Assembly: GCF_004363075.1 (NCBI RefSeq)
Contig: NZ_SNYN01000004.1
Coordinates: forward strand, 124,001-188,000
DNA from: Actinorugispora endophytica
GTDB taxonomy: Bacteria > Actinomycetota > Actinomycetes > Streptosporangiales > Streptosporangiaceae
DNA length: 64,000 bases
Direction: 5' to 3'
Numbering within the stretch: position 1 is the first letter of the stretch; every line of letters begins with the position of its first letter. This document shows, one piece after another, positions 28,765 to 37,095 of the stretch. The position numbers were made by a program, and so were the translations under genes. The notes beneath the pieces are model-generated. The model was not told the origin of the DNA and did no database searches. It saw nothing but the letters and a program-made list of their open reading frames with translations.

Positions 28765-30185
28765 CAGCAGCCCCCTTCGGCCGTGAACTGCCGTTCCAGT
28801 TCTCTGCGGTGCCAGACAGCGGCGGCGAGGAGCGCGCCGCCGGGGCTGTAGCCCGAGCCCTGGTAGGCCCAGTGGCCGACGACGAGGGTGCTGTCCGGGG
28901 TGGGCTCGGGCAGGCTGGCGTGGACGCGGGCCTGTTCGGTGCGCCAGGCGCGGCGGGCGGCGCGCAGCGCGCCCAGGGTGGTCGAGTAGGCGCGGACTTG
29001 GTGGAGAAGTGGCCCCGGAAGCCGAGCATGTGCGCCCACTTCCAGAGCTTCAGGTGGGCGAACTCCGGCAGCTTTCCCAGCTCCCAGCAGGTGCGGATCA
29101 TCTGCCGCACGTGCCGGGCGACGGCGAGCCGGGACAGCGGCAGAGCCTGCCCGGTGCCGTCGCACGCGGTGCACGGGAGCGGCGTTCCGTGGGGCAGCAC
29201 GGTGGCGCCGCGTCCCTCGCAGGGGCGGCAGAACAGGGCACGGTCGAGGGCGCCGGAGGCGTCGGCGGACTTGGTGGCGTACTTCGCCACGTAGGCGGCC
29301 ACGGCCTGATCGGTGAATTCGGCGTCGGTGTCGAAGGAGGCGATCTCGCGCACGTCGAACTGTTCGCCCCAGCCGAGTTCGCGTTCCCCGACCGCATCCG
29401 AGGCGACCGTGACGCGGACCCGCGCGGCAGCGGCGCGGGCGGCCTTGGTGAGTACGGCGGCAGTGGCGTACGGCGGCAGTGGCGTACGGCGGCGGGGGCT
29501 GGCTGCTGCCGTCCGGGCCGTCGAGCCGGATGACGGCGTGGAAATGGACCAGACCACGCTGCTGGTACTCGGCGACCTTGGCGAAGGACACCCGCAGGAC
29601 CGCGTGGGCGGCTTTCTGAGTCTTGCCGAGCCCGGCGGCGAGCTCGCGGCGCAGGTAGGTGGTGAAGCGGGCCCACAGCGCGGAGGCATGGGCGTTGAAC
29701 AGGATCGCGCCCTCGTAGTCGTACGTCGCGGGGTTCAGCGGCGTCCCGATCAGAGCGTCGTCAAGTCCGTGGAGCTTGCGGCAGCGACAGAGACGGACAT
29801 CGCCACCGGGGATGATGAGGCGGTTGTGGACAGGGTCGAAGGACGGTGGAGTGAGAGTGACGAAGACGCGGGGGTGGGTGCGGGCGGTATCAGGTACGGT
29901 CTTGCCGCCGGAGAGGCCGGCGCGGACGAGGTGGTAGGTGTCGGCGGCGTAGAGGCGGGAGCAGGCCGGGCAGCGCGATGCGCGGCGGTTGCCGCACGCG
30001 GTGAGCAGGCTGCCGGTGGGCTCCTCGGAGGTGGTGTAGGAGCGCAGTACCTCGCCGGTCGTGGTGTCGGCGGTGGTGGTGTGGCCGGTCAGGCGGATGG
30101 GTTCGGTGCAGCCGCCGAGGTGTTCGATCTGTTGCTGTGCGCGGTCGAAGTCGGGGTGGTTGACGAGGTGGAGCAGGTCCCGCAC
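28764..30185 (-). pseudogene. RepSA-type replication initiator relic
   Basis: The reading includes CGNRRASRCPACSRLYAADTYHLVRAGL, HPRVFVTLTPPSFDPVH, LCRC, and LVHFHAVIRLDGPDG, which match rolling-circle initiators of pSAM2-like elements. A 16-base tandem duplication at 29461-29492 throws the middle out of frame; there the reading resumes as VAAYVAKYATKSAD and LWKWAHMLGFRGHFSTKS in a second frame. Another shift near 29000 returns to the first frame (YSTTLGALRAARRAWRTEQ). The upstream end abuts an IS3 remnant, so the N-terminus may also be shortened. Confidence 0.85.
29461..29492. repeat. 16-base tandem duplication inside rep
   Basis: Two identical 16-base units (CAGTGGCGTACGGCGG) lie back to back; 16 is not a multiple of three, so the duplication breaks the rep frame. 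A partial third copy precedes it. Confidence 0.85.
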
Positions 30186-30284
30186 GGTGTTCCGTGCCGG
30201 GTTTTTTTAGAGGTGGTGTGTCCTGCGTTTTTCGGAGTCGGTTTTCTGGATCCTGGGACCACGTGACCCTTGAAGGAGGGCATC

Positions 30285-30780
30285 GTGGGACGTCGTGGAT
30301 ACCCCGTCGAGTTCCGTCGCAAGGTCCTGGACCTGGTCCAGGCCGGACGCGGCGTCGCGGACGTGGCCCATGATCTGGACATCGGCACCGAGAAGACCGA
30401 GCCGGCCGCGGCCAACAAGCGCATCGCCGAACTGGAGGCCGAGCCGGCCATCCACTGCCGCGCCAGTGAGCCGCTGGGCAAGGTGGTGTCCCCGAAAGAC
30501 GGTTCGAGGCGATCGCGGTGATGGCCACCGAGGGACATCCCGTCCAGGTCGCCGTCCGGGTCCTGGGGGTGTCGGAGTCCAGGTTCCACGCCTGGCGCGA
30601 CCACGCCCCCTTCGGCCCGCTCCATCCGGCATGTGCCGCTCACCGACACCATCCGCCAGATCCACGCCGCCACAGGCGGCGTCTACGGGGTGCGGCGGGT
30701 ACACGCCGAGCCCACCCTCGGCCGCGGACTACGTGTGTGGCACGGAACCGTGGCCATGCTGTGGGCCGAGTGGTTCGGGA
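30285..30780 (+). pseudogene. IS3-family transposase remnant (orfA and start of orfB)
   Basis: GTG 30285, with GAAGGAGGG upstream, begins GRRGYPVEFRRKVLDLVQAG, the orfA HTH. An internal deletion removes the part between DIGTEK and AAANKRIAELEAE. The orfB start (EGHPVQVAVRVLGVSESRFHAW) follows near 30525, then frameshifts; DTIRQIHAATGGVYGVRRVHAE is still readable. Similarity ends near 30780, where a toxin tip begins. Confidence 0.8.
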
Positions 30781-31056
30781 ATATCTGCGCGTCACGAAAA
30801 TGCTGGTGATCTCGGCCAGTACGCCGATGGGGAGAGCGCCCGGGATCCGGCTTCGCAGTGGTATCACGAGGGGCTGAGTAATGATGAACTCCTGGACGGC
30901 ATCAACAATGCTGATGAAGGAGATGGAGTTCTCGTCTCGCGCGATGGCATCATTCTTGGAGGTCATCACCGAAAGGATGAGATCCTCAGAAGGATCGAGG
31001 ATGGGCGTATTGACCCGGATGCGCAGATCCGTATCGACGTCTACGATGGGTATTAG
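30781..31056 (+). pseudogene. Displaced toxin tip with ParB-like GGHHR motif
   Basis: An open frame without its own start joins the IS3 remnant to about 75 residues, SQWYHEGLSNDELLDGINN and GVLVSRDGIILGGHHRKDEI, then RRIEDGRIDPDAQIRIDVYDG. The I-L-x-G-H-H-R pattern is that of ParB/sulfiredoxin-fold domains, which occur as polymorphic toxin tips. It has no HINT or RHS part left. The next gene starts 6 bases later, the usual toxin-immunity spacing. Confidence 0.65.
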
Positions 31057-31062
31057 TTTCTG

Positions 31063-31452
31063 ATGTCACTCATCCGTTCGACGGACCCCGACTTCCGCGT
31101 GTGCGAGATCAGCTTCGACGCGTTGCTGGTGATCCAGGCGGAGGCGGAGGGCCGAGGCTGGGCAACTCGGTGGTCCTCTGTGGAAGCGCTTCGGGGCCAG
31201 GTCAAGGAAGGCGCCGTCTTGCTCCGGCCGTTGATGCGGGAGGAACGCGGAGGGGTTGTGCAGGCGTACCGATGTCTACTGCTGTTCGCGATGGCTGGTG
31301 AACAGAATGCTGGCGGAATTGCCACTGTCGACCTCGATCCGGTAATGCTGGAATCGCTGGAGCGAATCGATCGAGATCTTGATGTTCGCAGAGCTCTTGT
31401 GCGGATGTTCTCTCTAGCTGCAGGTGGGATTTCGATGATCTCGAAGGAGTAA
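31063..31452 (+). CDS. Probable immunity protein for the GGHHR tip
   Basis: A 129-residue protein I do not recognise. It starts 6 bases after the tip, has alternating strands and helices (FRVCEISFDALLVIQAEAEG, VVQAYRCLLLFAM) and ends SLAAGGISMISKE. Position alone suggests immunity. No clear ribosome binding site is seen before ATG 31063, consistent with coupled translation from the lost toxin frame. Confidence 0.6.
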   Translation: MSLIRSTDPDFRVCEISFDALLVIQAEAEGRGWATRWSSVEALRGQVKEGAVLLRPLMREERGGVVQAYRCLLLFAMAGEQNAGGIATVDLDPVMLESLERIDRDLDVRRALVRMFSLAAGGISMISKE

Positions 31453-31628
31453 CCGTTCTTGATTGTAGGGGAATTGTATGGAAAAATTTGCGCGATTTCT
31501 AGATCTCGCCTCGTATGGTGATGGCTCAATTTGGAGACGATTCGGCCATGCTCCCGTTGGCCAGATGCGATGAGTCATCAATCGTCTCGAGATCTTCTTA
31601 TTGCAAAATTCACGAAGGTTGCTAAATT

Positions 31629-32258
31629 TTGACAGAAGAAGAAATTGGGCGTATCAGATCCGCTTGCGAGAGGCTTTCCTGGGCTAGAGTTTTTGTCTTC
31701 TCCGTGGCATCTGCCCATCGAACTCTTCCTATCTATCATGTGTATGGCTGGGCTTGCGATGAGGTTCGAGGGAGTGACGAGGTGCATGCCGCTGCAGTGG
31801 GAATTTGGAGAGTTTTGAGAGGTAAGTCGGGAGCGTCTTGGGCGGAGCTCGGGCCAAGGATTGAAGCTGCGATCAGGGAAGGGGAGTCAGACCTCGATCG
31901 AATTAATAATCGTGAGGAGTTTGGTCTTTTGGAATCATTGGCATCGGAATCGATTTCTTCTGCCATGTTCGCCCTTAATGGATGCATGAATTATTCTCGG
32001 AGTGACCTATTTAATGCGGCGATGAGTGCACTGGAGATTGATTCAATTCAAGCGGAGGAGGAAGTTGAGAGAGAAGGTTCTGTGGAGGTGATTTCTTGGA
32101 ATGGACCAAGAGGCCACTATCGTCAACAGGTACGTGATCTTGAAGAGCTGTCCAGTTTCGATGAAAGTGACGAGATTCAGATATTCGATAGGATTTGGAA
32201 TCGAGTTGAATTCGAGGGTCTGCCTTTCATGGAAAAGATGAGAAGTCTTATTGCTTAA
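31629..32258 (+). CDS. DUF416-like protein, orphan immunity candidate
   Basis: A 209-residue acidic, AT-rich gene. ERLSWARVFVFSVASAHRTLPIYHVYGW, VGIWRVLRGKSG, ISSAMFALNGCMN align loosely with the DUF416 layout (helical protein with an E/R-rich L-P-x-Y motif), a family found in polymorphic-toxin immunity loci. No toxin tip directly precedes it; the 176 bases upstream hold nothing recognisable. The TTG at 31629 is the first start after a GAAGG box; the frame could begin later. Confidence 0.55.
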   Translation: MTEEEIGRIRSACERLSWARVFVFSVASAHRTLPIYHVYGWACDEVRGSDEVHAAAVGIWRVLRGKSGASWAELGPRIEAAIREGESDLDRINNREEFGLLESLASESISSAMFALNGCMNYSRSDLFNAAMSALEIDSIQAEEEVEREGSVEVISWNGPRGHYRQQVRDLEELSSFDESDEIQIFDRIWNRVEFEGLPFMEKMRSLIA

Positions 32259-32432
32259 TTCTATTAGGGTGTATCTCGATGGCCTCGGAAAAGTAGTGGG
32301 GTCTACTGAAGCTCTGTGGGGGTGCTGAATTGGTTTCACGGAGTTGAAGCCAGCACGGCTTGGGTGATCTATTCGACCCGGTGCAGGTGGTACCGCAACC
32401 CAGCGTAGGACGTTTCGGTTCCTGAGCTGGGG

Positions 32433-32875
32433 GTGTTCTCCGAGCATCAGGCCACGGGCCAGTTGGCGGTGGACGGGTTCGTGGACGGGACTCTGGACGC
32501 CTCGATCGGCCGGTTCGTCTCTCCGGACCCGGTCATCGACTTCACCGACCCCCAGCAGATCCACGGCTACGCCTACTCGGGCAACAACCCCGTCACCTTC
32601 ATCGACCCCACCGGACTGCTGGCCAAGAAAGCTTCTGCAAGTCGACACTCTCGGGGACTGCTTGCGGGGCCCTGGGGCACGGTTATTGTTTCAATGTTTT
32701 GTCCACTCCGGAGGGCGAAGTCGGTGGCGGTGCGCACTACACGTTTGGCATTGGGGGGCAACTTGGCCCCATGGTCGACTTTTATCAATTCGATCTGGCC
32801 AACTGGCAGAGGTTGAAAGTGGCGGATTCAAAACTCCCTCCACAGCTATGCCTTCCCGGAATTCCATTCTGTTGA
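32433..32875 (+). pseudogene. RHS core fragment with frameshifted tip
   Basis: DGTLDASIGRFVSPDPVIDF and YAYSGNNPVTFIDPTGLLAKK repeat the end of the RHS core of the main toxin (about 21530-21710). After about 32640 the frame is lost, but another frame continues as GHGYCFNVLSTPEGEVGGGA and ANWQRLKVADSKLPPQL to a TGA at 32875, which looks like a real toxin C-terminus I cannot identify. There is no HINT domain here; the tip was joined directly to the core. Confidence 0.75.
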
Positions 32876-32954
32876 TTTGGGAAAAATTTGCATTCGGGAA
32901 GAGAATTTATGTTTGGAATTGAAGCTCTTCTGTCTATCACGTCGGGATGAATGA

Positions 32955-33182
32955 ATGATAATAATCATTGCCGCATTTCTTTCTGTGATCGGATTATCCT
33001 TTTGGATTCTTTTTGAAAAAATATTCGACTTTCTCGCGGGAGGGGATTGGTGGAGGGATGGGAAGAGGGCTGTCATCAGTCCTGAGTCTCTGGTCTTCGG
33101 AAGAATTTTCGTCGGCTTGATTCCTTTTTCCATGTCCCTGATCATATTTTTTAGTTTTTTTCGGAACATGCTCGGCGAGTAG
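32955..33182 (+). CDS. Small membrane protein
   Basis: A 75-residue AT-rich gene. Two hydrophobic segments (about residues 1-22 and 48-68) flank a short polar loop GGDWWRDGKRAVISPES. ATG 32955 follows GGGATGAATG. It lies behind the displaced tip at 32.9 kb, the position of an immunity gene, but function is unknown. Confidence 0.55.
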   Translation: MIIIIAAFLSVIGLSFWILFEKIFDFLAGGDWWRDGKRAVISPESLVFGRIFVGLIPFSMSLIIFFSFFRNMLGE

Positions 33183-33355
33183 AGTTATTGAGGGTGTTTC
33201 TAAAAAATTAGATGCGTTTTTGATGGATTTCGACCCTCGCCGTCGTCCGCGCCGACGAACGCACACCGACCCACATTGGATCGCGCGGGTGGCCTCGCGA
33301 TATTGCCAAATTACGTATGAAGATCGCTCGTTCGGGAAGTTGCTAAAGGATTTTG

Positions 33356-33736
33356 ATGGACAATGCGCTAATTTCGTTTCGAGTAAAAGTAGAGCACGGT
33401 TGTTTTATAGTTCGTGATGCGCAAGGAGAGGAGGATGTTTCGGAGTGGGATCCGACTTCGGAGAACTGGTACAGGTCTGGTAGTAGTGTCATTTTTGGTG
33501 TGCTTCCGGGTTCGGAAGGCTGGGTTGAATGCGAAATTTGGAATAAGCGTCCGGCGGTGCCGCTGCCGATTAATTTAATCTCAGAAGAAATTTTGCCAAA
33601 TTCTGGATGGATGGTTGTTCATGATCCGAGTGAGCATGTTTGGATGAAATTTCGTGGGGCGCCTGATTCTGTTAGGATCTCCGTGCTTGTTAATGATTTT
33701 AATTTTGCTTCAAAAATTCAAATCATCGTCGAATGA
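33356..33736 (+). CDS. Unrecognised AT-rich protein, possible orphan immunity gene
   Basis: A 126-residue acidic, mostly beta-patterned protein (NALISFRVKVEHGCFIVRDA, GSSVIFGVLPGSEGWVECEI, PNSGWMVVHDPSEHVWMKF). ATG 33356 has AAAGG upstream. I find no family. Its AT-rich codon use and place at the end of the cassette array fit an immunity gene that lost its toxin. The 170 bases before it hold a short GC-rich scrap of unknown origin near 33225-33300. Confidence 0.5.
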   Translation: MDNALISFRVKVEHGCFIVRDAQGEEDVSEWDPTSENWYRSGSSVIFGVLPGSEGWVECEIWNKRPAVPLPINLISEEILPNSGWMVVHDPSEHVWMKFRGAPDSVRISVLVNDFNFASKIQIIVE

Positions 33737-33764
33737 AAGGATTAGGAGACTGGCTGAGGTTTGA

Positions 33765-34094
33765 TTATTGGGTTCTGAGCTGGAGTCCGGTGTTGGCGAG
33801 GAAGGCGTCCACCAGGGCGGGGCGGTGCTGGACGTGTCGTGGTCCCGCGCGGGTGGCGGTGGCGCGGCGGATCCGGTGGCCGCGGTGTCCGGAGAGGTCG
33901 TCCCAGACGAGGATGACCGGGGCGTCGGGGTCCTTGGAGTCGCGAAGGTCGGCACCGGTGGGGAGGCCGGCGACCCCGACGCAGGCGGTGTGGGTTTCGC
34001 TGTGACTGCTTTTCCGGAAGAAAGGGGTGTGGGGTTTACTCCCGGGGGCCTGGCTTTGTCCGCTGTGACTGCTCTCGCTGGATCTGTGTCTCAC
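33765..34094 (-). pseudogene. DUF397 protein fused to an IS630 transposase scrap
   Basis: The N-terminal ~58 residues (FFRKSSHSETHTACVGVAGL, LRDSKDPDAPV) are a DUF397 protein. The usual ending is replaced by VILVWDDLSGHRGHRIR and ARHVQHRPALVDAFLANTG-like text, the catalytic-Asp region of an IS630 DDE transposase. The junction is at D-P-D-A-P-V, near 33925. The 109-codon frame is open and could be translated, but the DUF397 domain is incomplete. It overlaps the DUF5753 relic stop by four bases. Confidence 0.75.
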
Positions 34095-34400
34095 TTCGTG
34101 GTCTCTTCACGTAGTTGTTCGATCAGTCTGATCGCGGCTGTCTCCGACAGTGCGGAGCGCTGGATCGAACCGAAGGCTTCACGGAACGCCTCCACCTGGT
34201 GGGGCTCTTCGAGGAAGGTGGAGGAGCCCCGGCCCTCCAGGGAGACGAGCGAGGGGTCCTGTTCGGGGTTTTCGTAGTCCAGCAGGACGAATCCGTTGGA
34301 CATGCTCGCCTGGAAGCCCGAGTCCAGGGGCAGTGCCTGGATGGTGATGGCGTTGAGGTCGGAGGCGAGTTCCTGAAGCCGCGGAGAGCCGTGGTGAGGG
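34091..34400 (-). pseudogene. C-terminal fragment of a DUF5753/Scr1-type HTH regulator
   Basis: The frame ELASDLNAITIQALPLDSGF, SNGFVLLDYENPEQDPSLV, STFLEEPHQVEAFREAF matches the ligand-like C-terminal domain of DUF5753 regulators, which pair with DUF397 proteins. The HTH half is absent; the fragment runs into the end of the GntR gene. ATG 34303 could start a 70-residue product but lacks a DNA-binding domain. Confidence 0.75.
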
Positions 34401-34410
34401 CGCCCTCGAC

Positions 34411-35169
34411 TTATTCCTTCTGGCTGGTGTCGACCGGGATCGTGTACGCGAGTTCGTACCGGTCAGGGGGGACCACGATGTCGGCGGTTTCCACAGGACG
34501 GTCTCGGGTGGAGTAGGTCCGACGGATCACGATCACCACCGCTCCGCGTCCGATCCCGAGAGTGTCGGCCTCCCGGTCGGTCGAGGGGCGCGCGGTCACG
34601 ACCTCGGTGGCCTGGACGACCTCCTGTCCGATCGCGGCCATCCGCTCGACCACGCCCCGGCCCGCGTGCGCGCCGTCCTCGGGCAGTACCACGGGTGTGC
34701 CGCGCGTGATCTCCAGCGGCTCGTAGGAGGTCGAGAGCATCACCGGTTCGTCGTCGCCGGTGAACACGTACTCGGTGCGCATCACCGGTGCGCCGGGGAC
34801 GATCGCCAGGCGTTCGGCGGTCTCGGTCGGAGCGGCGGTCTCCTCCGAGGAAGATGACCAACCGGATCGGACCTGGTGGGCGGCCATGTCCGCGCGGAAC
34901 GGGCTGCCGTCTCGGCTTTCGCGGTACCAGGAACGGGTGAGGCGCCGAACGGGCGGGCGTGATCGCACGTAGGTGCCGGAGCCGGTGCGAGTGACGGTGT
35001 AGCCGTCGGAGACCAGCTGGGCGACCGCGTCGGCGGCGACGCGCGGTCCTACCTCGAACTCCTCGGCGATCGCAGCGCGGGAGGGAAGTCGGTCGCCCGG
35101 CCGGTAGACGCCCGTGATGATGCGCTGGCGCAGCTCGTCGGCGATGCGCTGGTATGTCGGGCGGTTCAA
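34411..35169 (-). CDS. GntR-family regulator with UTRA ligand domain
   Basis: A 252-residue protein. The winged HTH is TYQRIADELRQRIITGVYRPG with LPSRAAIAEEFEV and SDGYTVTRTGSGTYV; the rest is a UTRA-type sensor (MRTEYVFTGDDEPVMLSTSY, RTYSTRDRPVETADIV). The frame extends to 35244, but similarity starts at LNRPTYQRI, and TTG 35169 has GGAGACCAC upstream. Two identical palindromes lie in the divergent promoter, so autoregulation and control of the neighbouring ATP-binding protein operon are likely. Confidence 0.88.
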   Translation of the reverse strand: MNRPTYQRIADELRQRIITGVYRPGDRLPSRAAIAEEFEVGPRVAADAVAQLVSDGYTVTRTGSGTYVRSRPPVRRLTRSWYRESRDGSPFRADMAAHQVRSGWSSSSEETAAPTETAERLAIVPGAPVMRTEYVFTGDDEPVMLSTSYEPLEITRGTPVVLPEDGAHAGRGVVERMAAIGQEVVQATEVVTARPSTDREADTLGIGRGAVVIVIRRTYSTRDRPVETADIVVPPDRYELAYTIPVDTSQKE

Positions 35170-35248
35170 GTGGTCTCCGGGGAATCGGTGTGGGCTGGTT
35201 CCGGTGGGTTTTCGCGAACAGCTTGACAAACCTGCACGTGCCAAACAA

Positions 35249-35282
35249 GCTGTACGTACAGATTCTCAATCTGTACGTACAG
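35249..35282. promoter_or_regulatory. Double palindromic operator, probable GntR sites
   Basis: CTGTACGTACAG occurs twice, at 35249-35260 and 35271-35282, 22 bases apart (two helical turns), between the divergent GntR and ATP-binding protein genes. The spacing would place two dimers on one face. Confidence 0.75.
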
Positions 35283-35295
35283 TTTTGGAGGGGAT

Positions 35296-35727
35296 GTGGA
35301 CCGGGTGATCACCGTGGGGGCCACCGGGGCCGCACCCCAGGCGGTGCGCGCCGTTGTCCGGCGCGTCCTCACCGGACATCGGCGGCACGACGAGGCCCTG
35401 CTGGTGGCATCCGAACTGGCCGCCTCGGCGGTGCGCGCCGCTGGCGGTGAGATCACCGTGCGGATCGTCGGTCCGGAGCCGATCCGCATCGAGGTCACCG
35501 ACCAGCGGGGCGGCTGCCCACGTCCTTTCAACACTCGGATCGAGCGAGACGCCGTCGATCCGCTCGGCTTGGTGTCCCTGCTCGCTTCTGTCGGCTCCCA
35601 CCGGTATGCGAACGGGGACTGCGTCACCTGGGCCGTTCTCGGCCCGGCCGTTCCTGTTCCCACGCGGCTTTCCCTGTCGCGCCCCTGCCTGAAGGACACG
35701 TCATGCTGCGTCTGTTCCTGCCCCTGA
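35296..35727 (+). CDS. RsbW-like ATP-binding protein
   Basis: A 143-residue protein. Residues about 28-70 (RRHDEALLVASELAASAVRAAGG, then IRIEVTDQRGG) are the N and G1 boxes of a HATPase_c_2 fold as in anti-sigma kinases. The usual N-box asparagine is replaced (SELAASAVRA), and no clear G2 box is seen, so ATP binding may be weak. GTG 35296 follows GGAGGGG very closely; GTG 35305 has better spacing. Its end overlaps the next gene by 25 bases. Confidence 0.75.
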   Translation: MDRVITVGATGAAPQAVRAVVRRVLTGHRRHDEALLVASELAASAVRAAGGEITVRIVGPEPIRIEVTDQRGGCPRPFNTRIERDAVDPLGLVSLLASVGSHRYANGDCVTWAVLGPAVPVPTRLSLSRPCLKDTSCCVCSCP

Positions 35728-36131
35728 TCATCCTGGTGCCGGTGCTCCTCCGGGCGGTTTTCTCGCCCTCCCGTCAGGTCGGGCCGTCGTATCCGGTGGT
35801 GCGGCGGCCCCGGCACGCCTCTCCGCCCCGGCACGCCTCTCCGCCCCGGCGGCAGGCGCGCGCGGTCCCCTCCGCCTCGGCGCGGATCCCCGACTACGCG
35901 CGGTTCGCCGAGGTCTCCCAGGAGCACGGCGGACGCTGGGAGGTCGCCTACGCGCACGGCGACGAGTGCCCCTACCACGCCCGGCACCGCGTCAGCGGCG
36001 ACTTCGTGGCCACCCGCGACCTGGCCCTGCTCGACCGGGCGCTGCGCTGCTACGTCGTGCCCCCGGCCGACCGCTCGGTGGCGCGCTGCCGCCGGGGCCA
36101 GGCCCGCTTCGCCGCGCTCACCTGGTCCTGA
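35703..36131 (+). CDS. Small exported or membrane-anchored protein of unknown function
   Basis: A 142-residue protein with an N-terminal hydrophobic segment (LRLFLPLIILVPVLLRAVF). A basic linker follows with a short tandem repeat (RHASPPRHASPPR), then a compact domain with three Cys (DECPYHARHRV, ALRCYVVPP, VARCRRGQARFAAL). I do not recognise it. It is coupled to the ATP-binding gene before it. A near copy of its last 46 bases lies at 38.1 kb. Confidence 0.65.
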   Translation: MLRLFLPLIILVPVLLRAVFSPSRQVGPSYPVVRRPRHASPPRHASPPRRQARAVPSASARIPDYARFAEVSQEHGGRWEVAYAHGDECPYHARHRVSGDFVATRDLALLDRALRCYVVPPADRSVARCRRGQARFAALTWS

Positions 36132-36216
36132 CCGCCACACCCGCGCCGCCCCCGCCCCGAAGTGGGAGCCGCGCGGCGGCCGTTCCCAACGCCCGACCCG
36201 GTTCAAGGAGCCTGCG

Positions 36217-36810
36217 ATGTCCACCACCCCCCGACCGCCTTTCGCCCCCGCCGCCTCGCCGCTGTCCCGGTTTCCGGCGGTCACCGTGCCCATGGCCGCG
36301 TTCGTTCCCGCCACCCGCGCCCACTACTTCTGCGGGCACCCCACCGGCCGCTTCACCAAACGGGCCTTCACCTTCCCCGGAGAGGCCGCCCTCGCCCCGC
36401 TGATCCGCGCCTTCCTGACCACCGCCGTCGCGGACCTGCCCGAAGACTTCCGGTTCGTGTTCACCCTCCTGGGCGGTGAACTCGCCGCCAACGCCATCGA
36501 GCACACCCGCTCCAGCCGGCCGGGCGGCTCCTTGCGCCTGCTCGTTCACCGCACCAGGACCGGCGTCACCCTCACCTGCAGCGACGACGGGGGTTTCGAT
36601 GACTACCAGGGCTTCCCCAGCGGCGAGTACCTCGCCCCGCGCTCCTTCACCACCGACCCGGCCGCCGAGACCACTACCGAGAAGGGCCGCGGCCTCGCGC
36701 TCGTCGACGCGTTGTCCACCGCCTGGGGCGACAGCGGACGGCCGCGCTTCCGCGACGTGTGGTTCCGCCTCGACCACGACATGAGAAACAGCGCCTGGCC
36801 CACCACCTGA
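36217..36810 (+). CDS. RsbW-like ATP-binding protein (HATPase_c_2)
   Basis: A 197-residue protein with an intact GHKL set: N box LLGGELAANAIEHTRSS, G1 box LTCSDDGG, and G2 box EKGRGLALVDALSTAWG. Members act as anti-sigma or regulatory kinases. ATG 36217 has AAGGAG just upstream. It shares direction with the two preceding genes, and the set could form one regulon under the GntR protein. No sigma factor is adjacent. Confidence 0.85.
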   Translation: MSTTPRPPFAPAASPLSRFPAVTVPMAAFVPATRAHYFCGHPTGRFTKRAFTFPGEAALAPLIRAFLTTAVADLPEDFRFVFTLLGGELAANAIEHTRSSRPGGSLRLLVHRTRTGVTLTCSDDGGFDDYQGFPSGEYLAPRSFTTDPAAETTTEKGRGLALVDALSTAWGDSGRPRFRDVWFRLDHDMRNSAWPTT

Positions 36811-37095
36811 CCACCCCCGAGCCCGACCAGACCGGCCACGCGGCCGCTCCCGCACCACCCCGGACCGTCGGCCTTCCGTGCCTCGGGGTGCCAAGAACCG
36901 GCGTCCAAAGCCGAGAAAGCCCGCACAGCCTGCGCAGAGCTCGGTGGATGACGGCGGTGACCATCGGGGCGAGCACGTCTTCCGATGCCGTGTTGTCGCC
37001 CGTGAAGCTCTTGACGGACGCCTCCTCGCTGGGGCGGGGGTCCGGGGCCGCCCAGGACGGGCGGTATCCCGGCTGCGGGAAGGTGTCCGTTTCCT
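36811..37095. other. Unassigned intergenic stretch
   Basis: Between the ATP-binding gene and the palindromic repeat, a reverse-strand frame is open (DVLAPMVTAVIHRALRRL and following) and may be a gene scrap, but I cannot identify it. No other signal is seen. Confidence 0.3.

Noticed and set aside
33220-33417. Short gene before the unknown protein at 33.4 kb
   Set aside because: Basic low-complexity translation crossing a GC-rich scrap and overlapping a better supported gene in another frame.
35816-35851. Tandem repeat as a mobile or regulatory element
   Set aside because: Two 18-base units encode RHASPP twice in frame inside a gene; a simple coding repeat.
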